From assembly GCA_029204225.1 (NCBI GenBank), contig CM055095.1:17285233-17349232 (forward strand): a DNA stretch of 64,000 bases, given 5' to 3'. The stretch comes from Diphasiastrum complanatum. Taxonomy: Eukaryota > Streptophyta > Lycopodiopsida > Lycopodiales > Lycopodiaceae. Positions 56,401 through 64,000 of this stretch are shown in pieces. The position numbers were made by a program, and so were the translations under genes. The notes under the pieces were generated by a model, which saw nothing but the letters and a program-made list of their open reading frames with translations, searched no databases and was not told the origin of the DNA. Numbering within the stretch: the first letter of the stretch is position 1; each line of letters starts with the position of its first letter.

Positions 56401-57900
56401 CTAAAGAGAGTACAATAATGATGGTAATCTTGCTCCACATGACTCCATATAACTAGTAGGTAGCACTAGTCCATCTTCAAGATCTACTTGATACAAGAAA
56501 ATGACCATAGATTCATTAAAAATTGACAATCTCCAAGCATTGACACTAGATAGCTGAAGACTTGAGAACTTAGTCATAAATGATTGATATATTGAGTCTT
56601 CATCAGCCAAGAATGGTAGCACAATCCCAACATCAAAATGATGCAAAACAATGTGACTAGTTTCACCATATCTTGACAATTTGCACACAATCACATGAAA
56701 ATGCTCAAACACGAAATAGAATAAAAAAAATTAGGTTTGAACAACACTTCCTTGCTACTCTCTTTGACCTTACTTGAGATTCCCTTCAAGAATCCAAAAG
56801 ATGAGTTGATATAGCAAGTACTACCAAAGATCTTCAAATGTTCCAAGCTTGGCTTCTTACCAAAAACAACTTCAAATGAATTCTTACCATCCAAGTCGTC
56901 ATTTGAATACCTCAAAAAGACTTAGGAAGATTGGAATTCACCCTCATCGATGTAGCTCTTTCAAAAAGAGGTCTCTTCCTCTCTTCCACTCCATGTAAAA
57001 CCTTTGAGTTTGAAAGCTCTCTCTTGATCCCATGTGCCACACAAACTTCTTTGAACTTTCTTGATAGGTTTTTATTTGCCAACTTTAAGCACTTGATCTT
57101 CATCTTGAATTGACTCTCCACAACATTCTAGAACTTGATAAAAACATCAAGTATGAAGTACTCACTCTTTAGAAGCCTAAGTCCAACAATATCTACTAAA
57201 GTCATCAATACAAGTCACAAACATCTTTCCTCCTCCATTACTCAAAGCACTAGTACAATGCACATCCAAATGTACCAAATGAAAAGGCGTTTTAGATCTT
57301 GACCTAGATCTAGAATAAGACAACCTATGTGACTTTCACATTGAACAAAGTTCACCAACTTGCTTCTTTGCTTTCAAACCACCATGGTTAGAAAAAGCAT
57401 ATCCATCAAGTTTGTAGAGTCACCTTGTCTCTTGTCCTGGGCAATCAAGACTTAATTCCTTTTGATAAAGAAAGAATCACCAACAAATTCCACTTTAAGC
57501 CCTTTGTCAACCATTTGACACACACTAACAACATTCTAATTAGTAATGGAATGTATGAACAAAACATTCTTTAAGGTTACATTCTTATTTGTAGATGAGA
57601 GAAAAATGGATTCAAGTACAACAAAAAAAATCACATTTTGTAACTCTCCACAAATTGAGATGCTTTCCCGGAAGCGATTTATTAGTGCACTATGGATATT
57701 TTCTTCTTGAGTACTAGCTTCTTTTGGTGAGCAACTTCTGCATGCATATCATACTCCTTAAGATCAATAATTTCCACAGAGTAATCCGCTGTTGCTGTTA
57801 TAATAGTGTTGCTTGCCATCTTGATCTGTGTTGAAATTGTCGTGAACTACCTAAGGCTCTATCATCACTTCTAACATGAGACTAATCTTGTTTTACAACG
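56401..57900 (-). pseudogene. pol: Copia G protease-integrase remnant
   Basis: Reading downward: protease/pre-integrase (KNVLFIHSITN, VCQMVDKGLKVEF, about 57600-57470), GLKAKKQVGELCS (about 57390-57350), integrase core (KTPFHLVHLDVHCTSALSNG, KMFVTCIDDFSRYCWT, about 57290-57180), FKEVCVAHGIKRELS (57060) and the C-terminal block (KNSFEVVFGKKPSLEHLKIF, 56880). A gag-like segment follows at 56712-56401 (ETSHIVLHHFDVGIVLPFLA), possibly a rearranged piece. Stops and frame shifts are numerous and RT is absent. Confidence 0.65.
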
Positions 57901-58229
57901 GTTATAAGATGCTGTCTGCATCATATTCTAAGGCTGGATCCTCAGCCTCTTAGAATGATTGTGTAATTAAGTCGCATTATTTGCTTTGTTCAAAATCTGG
58001 AGAAACCATTGGAGTCTCAGGCGAGCAACAGTTTTGAGGTTCTCTGTGCCGTACACCAAGAACTACCTTTCTACGATAACGGCGAAGACATATATACTCG
58101 AGGTTTCTCTCGAAACAGATGATAGAGGTCACTTCGGTCCTCATCGTCGATATCCCTTTCTAAGTTGAGTATATAAGAATCTTGCCTTTCCGCACGGGCA
58201 TTTTCACGATCTGGAAAAAATAAAGAGAG

Positions 58230-58270
<41 letters not shown>

Positions 58271-58759
58271 ACAATCGAATTGTTGATGGAAATTGATATC
58301 TTGAGGTGGCATGAAAAGAGAAGGTTGCAGAAAGTAAATTATGCGAAACCATTCCTTCATACATAATCACGATTCAAAATGTAGCAAAAGTATCCGCGAA
58401 GCTGCTGCAATTAATTATGTCATGATCGGCGTCTGAAGAAGTATTTTGCTGGTTCGAAGGAGCAGACATTGCTGAGCAGGACGCGGCAAACTATCTCAGA
58501 TTAGTGTGTAGTTCACGATAATTGTTCTGATGATCTATCTATCATCCTACCATAATGACAGAAAGAAAGAAAGAGGTGGCTGCAACGCAATGCAATCACA
58601 CGAAAGCCGCATCACTTAGTTACTTACTTGGTGAGTAGTAGCTTGTTGTTGCAACAACGACGGTGAGTATACTCGCGCGGAGAGAAATGGAAGCAGCGTG
58701 GCCTTCTGAGAACAAATGATATATGTGATCAATGAAGGAAGAAGCCGCCCGAATACATA
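57901..58759. other. No supported gene; contains a (GA)n run
   Basis: Short open frames on both strands lack known motifs. A Ser/Leu-rich minus frame at 58071-58370 is the translation of the simple repeat and is not a gene. Confidence 0.35.
58226..58268 (+). repeat. (GA)n microsatellite
   Basis: About 20 uninterrupted ga units, preceded by agagaggtagagag. Confidence 0.9.
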
Positions 58760-58985
58760 TATTAATTTATGTATTCTATTGTCAAAAAAGGGAGAGCCGT
58801 GCACTAATGGTCGTACATGGATTCGTAGCCACGTGTTCTTTAGCATTGTTCAGGGTGATATCTTTTCTGAGGCTATTTATTTATTTACAAGTTGATTTCT
58901 TTATTTGCTATTGTCAAAAAAAGAGACGGTGGTTTACTGATGGTCGTACGTGGTTGTTTAGAGCTCTTAATTATCAAAACTTTTA
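58760..58985. repeat. Imperfect tandem duplication
   Basis: ctattgtcaaaaaagggaga...atggtcgtacatggatt (58777-58824) recurs as ctattgtcaaaaaaagagac...atggtcgtacgtggttg (from about 58909), a period of about 132 bp. Confidence 0.6.
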
Positions 58986-59569
58986 AAAAATCACATTTTT
59001 GTGGAATTTGAAAGCATATTCCATGCTTCTTACAATTTATTATGTACACTACCTAATTATGGTTGAAAGGCATTCCATTATTGGACATAGTCTTTGATGA
59101 TTGATTACTATGTGTTGAGGTCAATCAATGAAACTTACGAAGAAGAGCTTCCTCCTCATTAGAATGAGAAGCATGAGAAATACACTAACAGTTCGTATTT
59201 TTTCACACTTTTCCGAAAAATGTGACACTTGCCTTTGGCTTATTCCTTTCAATTATTTTGAAGAAGTTAACTTATGTGCAGTTCAAAAGTTTAACTATTT
59301 TAAAGACACATTCGATTTTTTCTCATTTTTTCAAAAAATGTGAAGAGAGAGAAAATTCCCGAGGGTCATCTATTTTCAAGAGATAATCTGTTTTAAAGAC
59401 ACCTTCGTCTTTTTAAGGGCTCCTTCATATTTTTACAGACATTGTAGACTTTTTGCGAAAAATGCGAAGAGAGAGAAAACTCCCAAAGGTCGTCTATTTT
59501 GAATGAGGAACGTTTCCAGCCACTTCCCAGAATTTGCGAAGTGAGAGAAAACCACTTCCCCTAAAATGC
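58986..59569. repeat. Repeated 'tgcgaagagagagaaaa' region
   Basis: The word tgtgaagagagagaaaattc (59339) recurs as tgcgaagagagagaaaactc (59465) and a shorter form at about 59537. The surrounding sequence (cgtctattttcaag / cgtctattttgaat, and kacattcg/caccttcg) also repeats at about 125 bp. No coding function is apparent. Confidence 0.5.
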
Positions 59570-60325
59570 GATGTCCTCGTCCACGTCAGTGATCCTGAAT
59601 CGTTTGATTTGTATACACCTTGTATAGTTGTCATTCTGCATTGTTGTTCAACCACTTCCTAAGTACAATGAAATACTTAGTTAGTTGACAAGCATCTATT
59701 GTAATTAGATACAGGGATGCGATGTATAAATACATCGTCAAAGCACATTTTACATGATGCTCCATCCATGAGACGAATGATTTTGAGCCTCCCAGTTACG
59801 CCGTCATTCTGGTTGTAACTGCTAGTGTTGTTGTGCTTTAGTGTAATATTGCAGTAGCACGCTTTTCTATCTGTGTATAACGTAGATGAATGCTTGTTGT
59901 GATTTGAATGCACTTCATTTCTGTTTGATAACATTTGTTCACTCACTCTGATCAGAACACGGACGTCTACGACTCCTCATTTTCTGATTAGATGACGGCT
60001 ATCTTTGACGCCTCAGGAACTTGTGCTATCACACTGCTCTTACAATCTATTTCAGAATTAATTCTGACAAAATCCATTTTTCAGTAATACCACACACAAA
60101 CCATTTCTAATCTCTTCGGTGGACTGTACTCATTCTTTTTTTGTGAGTATGAACTAATTTATAAGATCCTGTTGGGCAATAGAACACTTAAGCGTTGATT
60201 ATAATTAGCATAAACATTCCATTAGACTATTTTTGCATCTAGCAGGCCATTATAGCAAGAGAGCTGTTCCGCAAATATTCTTGCTCTCTTCTCCACTCGC
60301 ATTCTCTATCCTCCATCGCCCCCAT
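59570..60325. other. No recognisable gene; one TATA-containing palindrome
   Basis: CGATGTATAAATACATCG at 59720-59737 is a perfect 8+8 palindrome around aa and contains a TATA-box-like core. No ORF with known motifs follows on either strand. Confidence 0.4.
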
Positions 60326-60530
60326 CAGGTCCTATGATGTAGGAATCACTACCAAAGAGACGTGACCAACCCTATTGGCGCGACCCTAACCTACATTACG
60401 AGTGGTTTCCTACGTGGCATATTGGCCTCACACGTGTGGGACCCACTTAGGCACATAATCTACATTATACTACATGGCTAGATTTGCCAATATAGGCAAT
60501 TTTTCACACAATACCCCCATCATGGTCGAT
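60326..60530 (+). repeat. Left TIR
   Basis: Starts near aggtcctatgatgtaggaat. It pairs with the right TIR over about 180-200 bp. A related partial copy also lies at 19920-19975. Confidence 0.75.
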
Positions 60531-62640
60531 TACAGGCATTTTGGGCCAAAGGGTCGATTTTTTGTGACCTAAAAAGGCATAAATTTTGGCGGTAGAGCCA
60601 TGGAGAGCAAAATTAGTTAGAGGTTTCCAATGTACAAGTCGTTTGTCAATGCCCTATATACAGACTTCTGGTGTGGCAATTGTTGTTCCCATAAACTCTT
60701 GTCGGTGCCCGTTCGTAAGGTGCCGAAGTAGGAGAAAATGTCAAGTGCATAAGCTGCGCTATGGGGATCCCCCTGTTTGACCCATTCAGTCTCTGGCCCT
60801 GGATAGACGTGGTGGAGGTGTGCAGTGGACTCCCATGAATTTTTACGGCATCCAGTACCCACCATCCTGGTCGATTACAAGTAGTCTGGGCCCCAGAGTC
60901 GATTTTCTGTGCCCTAGAAAGGCAAGGAGAGCAAAATTAATTAGAGGTCTCTGATGGACGAGTTGTTTGTCACTACACGAAGACCTATATACAAACTTCT
61001 GGTGTGGCATTCGATGTTCCCATAAACTCTTGTCGGTACCCGTTCGTAAGGTGTCGAAGTAGGAGAAAAAGTCATGCACATAAGTTGCCCTATAAGGAAC
61101 CCCTGTTTGAGCCCATTTGTTGAATTCCACACGTGTGGAAGGGCCACAAAGTGTGTTATTGATCTCCTAAGACTTTGTGATTGCACATAGATCACACATA
61201 GATTGAAAACCAAGATCTATTCCATAAATCTAAGTCAAGAGCACATTACTACATGCATAAATCAACCATACAAGTACTTTCACATGTATGGAGACTTGTA
61301 CTACATCAAACTAAGTATGAAAATGCCCTCCTCTCGGGTAGAGAGAGAATCCAATCAAGAAACCTCAAGTAGAGAGAGAAAACCAATTTCACTCAAAATA
61401 GTGTAGAAATCTCACAACTCCAAAAACTTAAAATACAAGTAGATTGATCTCCTATATGTAGCTACTCGAGGTAGAGGGAGTGTAAGCCCCCTCTTTTTCT
61501 CAAAATCCTATTGGTTGAGTGACATATGAGGCCTTAATCTTGAATGGACCATTTTGAGAGATTTTAGCTCTTTGATTGGTCACTGGCTCTCATGACAACA
61601 CATGGAGATGTGTCACTCGCCAAATCTAATCATGACAAATGTAAGTAGCCTAACCTGACTCGAGCTACATCACTTTTGACTTTTGGCTTGATTATGAATT
61701 GACATCTATATAATCATATTTTGACTCTAATGCCAAATTTGGCCAAATCACCTACTTACACATGGATAGATGTCTCTAAACTTTATGTACTCCTAACTCA
61801 ACACGACTAAGATATTTTTGACTTTTTTCCACACGCGGGAACATGCTCCACACGTGTGAGATTTACTCATAAATAAGAAAATACAAAATAGCCAAGCTAG
61901 ATTTTGCTATTTTTTCACACCATTCAGTCTCTGGCCCGGACATGGTGGAGGTGGCAGTGGACTCCCGCGATTTGTTTTGGCATCCAGTACCCCCCATCTT
62001 GTCGATTACAAACATTTTGTGCCCTAAAAAGGCATAAATTTTGGCACCAGAGCCATGGAGAGCAAAATTAGTTAGAGGTTTTCGATGGACAGGCCGTTTG
62101 TCAATGCCCGAAGACCTATATACAGACTGTCGGTGTGGCATTTATTGTTCTCATAAAGTCTTGCCAGTGCGGTGTTGAAGCAGGAGAAAAAGTCATGTGC
62201 ATAAGTTGCCCTGTGGGGATCCCTCGTTTGAGCCCATTCAGTCTTTGGCTCTGGACGGACTTGGTGGAGGTGTGTAGTGGACTCCCACAAATTGTTACGA
62301 CGTCCATTACCCCCCATCCTGGTTAATTACAGGCAATTTGGGCCCAAGAGTCAATTTGATGTCCCCTTTAAGTGGCATAAATTTTGGTGCCAGAGCCAAG
62401 GAGAGCAAAATTAGTTAGAGATATTTGATGGACGACGATCCATTTGTCACTGCCCGAAGACCTATATATAGACTTCTGGTGTGGCATTTGTTGTTCCCAT
62501 AAACTCTTTCTGGTGCCCATTCGTAAGGTGTCGAAGTAGGAGAAAATGTCATGCGCATCAGTTACCCTGCGAGGATCCCCCATTTGTGCCCATTTAGTCT
62601 CTAACCCTCGACGGACGTGGTGGAAATGTGTGAAGAGTAT
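60508..62640 (-). repeat. Tandem array of ~325-343-bp units (four copies)
   Basis: The anchor gagagcaaaattagttagag begins at 60603, 60927, 62058 and 62401. The spacing is 324 bp, 324 bp after removing the 807-bp solo-LTR insertion, and 343 bp. On the minus strand each unit can be read as protein-like segments (LRTGTDKSLWEQQLPHQKSV, HHVYPGPETEW), and 324 is a multiple of 3, but stops and frame changes prevent a continuous ORF. Unit function is unknown. Confidence 0.8.
61113..61924. repeat. Solo LTR with perfect 5-bp target duplication
   Basis: The LTR is 61118-61919 (802 bp), TGTTGAATTCC...TTTTTTCACA, flanked by ccatt on both sides (61113-61117, 61920-61924). It splits the second tandem unit; removing it restores gagcccatt-cagtctctgg as in the other units. 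It carries cacacgtgtgg words near both ends and resembles 25096-25695. Confidence 0.9.
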
Positions 62641-62862
62641 CGGCCCGGGAGGAGTCGTTTTATTGATGACGAGACAATAGAAGACGATTATGGTCTTGCA
62701 CAACCACCACAAAATACTAAACTTTAAAATATGTACTCTTCATTCAATTAAAATAATCTTTCTTGAAATTTTTGTATTGTTACTATAATTGTTAATTTTG
62801 TATCTATTAAATTGATATTTTGCTATATTTCTATACTACATTATATTTTTTTTTGCATGCAG
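62641..62862 (+). other. Possible upstream exon and intron of the TIR element
   Basis: A plus frame at about 62638-62710 reads RPGRSRFIDDETIEDDYGLA, acidic like the next exon, then AT-rich intron-like DNA ending in ttttttttgcatgcag at 62862. The donor site is not clear. Confidence 0.35.
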
Positions 62863-63625
62863 ATATAGTTGGCTCTCATGAGACGGTCACACCTTCTCTA
62901 CCAGATGACCATGCTCCTCTTTCTAGGAGTTATGGGATTGATGATGAGGCAATGGAAGAGTGAGATAGTCCCTCATCGCCAGCACCAGGTGCTCAATTAT
63001 GAAGATTTAAAATGCCATGCAATAAGCTTGTTCACAATTTGAATTTTTTGTAATATAATTAAGTTTTGTAGTTTGTACATTACTATATTGTATTTTATAT
63101 GTATGCAGCCATAGGCTCACAGGAGACGATTATTCCTATACTAGATGATCGTGTCCTTATTGTAGAAATCAGTAAGTCTAGATAGAAAGAGAAAAGAGCA
63201 CACAGAAGAAAAACATTGAGAGAGGAAAAAATAATACAAGGTCAAATTGTAGTGGAAATCACAGATCGAGGACAACATAGAGGGGATCATTGGGAGAGGT
63301 TTGAACAAAGGTTTCGAAACCTGGTAGCATCCCGAGTTTATCTTATTGTTTTTAACGTTAAGAGTTGTTCAAGAGTTGAAATTGTTGCTGTAAAGCAAGC
63401 ACTTGAGGTATAGAACATGTGAAACAATATTTATAAATCATGCAAGCTTTGTTTTATTTCATTAGAACATACTTTAATGAAACTGCCATTTTTAACATTT
63501 TTGCATTGTCATGTCAGGCTTTGTACAATTGTAAATATGTCAAAAAATATTTCAAGGACAAATTTTCACATGTTTTTCGTAATTTGTGTAAAAAAATGCC
63601 TATATTGGCAAATCTAACTATGTAG
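62863..63625 (+). pseudogene. Transposase-like exons of the TIR element
   Basis: Three exons with canonical borders: 62863-62988 (GSHETVTPSLPDDHAP, with a TGA inside), 63109-63407 (GSQETIIPILDDRVL, a stop at about 63182, then EEKIIQGQIVVEITDRGQHR, GDHWERFEQRFRNLVASRVY) and 63518-63625 (ALYNCKYVKKYFKDKF). Phases fit across both introns. The GDHWERF...LV.SRV.L pattern resembles the conserved block of plant transposase-associated proteins (Transposase_24 / PF03004-like), by pattern only. Exons 1 and 2 start with similar sequence and are preceded by similar introns, suggesting exon duplication. Confidence 0.5.
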
Positions 63626-63768
63626 TATAATGCAAATTATGTGCATAAGTGGGTCCCACACGTGTGAGGCCAAAATGCCACGTGGAAAACCACTCCTAAT
63701 GTAGGTTAGGTCGAGTCAATAGGGTTGGTCATGTCTATGTGGTAGTGATTCCTACAAAATAAGAGCTA
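63590..63768 (-). repeat. Right TIR
   Basis: Reverse complement of the left TIR; it overlaps the last exon by about 35 bp. Confidence 0.75.
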
Positions 63769-64000
63769 CACCTAGATTTGTGATGAGATTTTGACCAACT
63801 AGCCACCTACTTGGCATGACTCTAGGAAAGACGCTAGGGTTGCAATTTAGGGCAACAAAGCTAAGTTAAATTCCTTATTACATGCTGGAAATTCACCAAA
63901 GGAAGTCACTTTTGCTATGTATTCCATCTCTTCATAGTGAGAAGATAGATTATTTTTTGGAGCTCATTGCAATCTCGAGCTACTCCACTATGTACATGTG
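63769..64000 (-). repeat. Inverted partner of 19688-19918
   Basis: The window ends inside this match, so the block may continue beyond 64000. It lies directly outside the right TIR. Confidence 0.75.

Larger units (their letters stand above)
60326..63768 (+). mobile_element. DNA transposon with long terminal inverted repeats (~3.4 kb)
   Basis: About 60326-60530 and 63590-63768 are reverse complements with scattered changes; both contain gtaggaatcactacca, cctcacacgtgtgggaccca and ttgccaatataggca. The interior has a tandem array (60508-62640) and intron-containing transposon-like exons (62863-63625, plus strand). Long TIRs suggest a Mutator-like or related plant element. No clear target duplication was found, so class and exact ends are open. 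Confidence 0.7.

Noticed and set aside
58071-58370. Ser/Leu-rich minus-strand protein
   Set aside because: It is the translation of the (GA)n microsatellite.
60617-62712. Minus-strand frames of 80-114 codons in the TIR element as separate genes
   Set aside because: They are shifted readings of the same ~324-bp tandem unit, with stops at different places. They are kept only as a note on the array.

Overview
This 64-kb window looks like nuclear heterochromatin of a land plant. It has plant-type Ty1/copia and Ty3/gypsy-like LTR retroelements, a CACTA-type (DUF4218) remnant, a long-TIR DNA transposon with plant-style introns, and a Penelope-like reverse transcriptase. Penelope-like elements are known mainly from animals and from green algae and early land plants, so a bryophyte, lycophyte or fern is plausible, but the species cannot be told from the sequence. 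I found no intact host gene, no rRNA or confident tRNA gene, and no organellar or bacterial sequence. Almost every coding stretch is a broken transposon gene. Family letters below (A to G) are my own labels.

Left part (0.8-17 kb). A copia element A1 (+) ends in a 3' LTR at 4112-4843 and sits inside a copia C copy (-). C1 is cut at 5429 by a gag-only gypsy-like element G1 (-, 5430-11343). A copia E' tail (+) and a CACTA scrap follow. A second copia C copy (C2, -, 12980-16300+) is interrupted at the same position as C1, this time by a solo A LTR (13153-14344) with a 5-bp target duplication. This suggests that a C element already carrying A was duplicated, and that A then collapsed to a solo LTR in one copy.

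Middle part (18-33 kb). There is an LTR with primer-binding site at 18.78 kb, a copia E RT/RNase H (+, 20.3-21.8 kb), a short LTR plus PBS at 22.2 kb, an unidentified remnant with alternating repeated domains (22.5-24.3 kb, -), a probable solo LTR at 25.1-25.7 kb, several kb of featureless AT-rich DNA, a tRNA-like SINE candidate at 29.3 kb and a decayed copia F (-, 29.4-31.1 kb).

Nested stack (33.0-46.4 kb). One copia B element (-) runs from a 3' LTR fragment at 33014 to a 5' LTR starting at 46129. Copia A2 (+, 33241-37954) is inserted in its RNase H and gag-only element G2 (-, 40346-45943) in its gag. G1 and G2 define a retroelement family with LTRs, PBS, PPT, a three-zinc-knuckle gag and a coiled-coil ORF, but no pol. 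Its leader carries a higher-order 25-bp minisatellite.

Right part (47-64 kb). An LTR-like block, copia D (-, RT with a stop in YVDD), the Penelope-like RT (+, 49.75-51.83 kb) with a strong 37-bp hairpin, a second copy of the unidentified alternating-domain remnant (53.2-54.9 kb, +), an LTR with polypurine tract (55.66-56.40 kb), copia G (-) and simple repeats. Last is a 3.4-kb long-TIR transposon (60.33-63.77 kb) with four ~325-343-bp tandem repeats, one split by an 802-bp solo LTR with a perfect target duplication.

At the largest scale, four blocks of 51.8-64.0 kb match 19.7-31.6 kb in inverted and collinear order. This suggests an old inverted segmental duplication around a transposon-filled spacer. 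Many inactivating changes are G-to-A on the coding strand (Cys to Tyr, Asp to Asn, Glu to Lys, Trp to stop), as expected from deamination of methylated cytosine.
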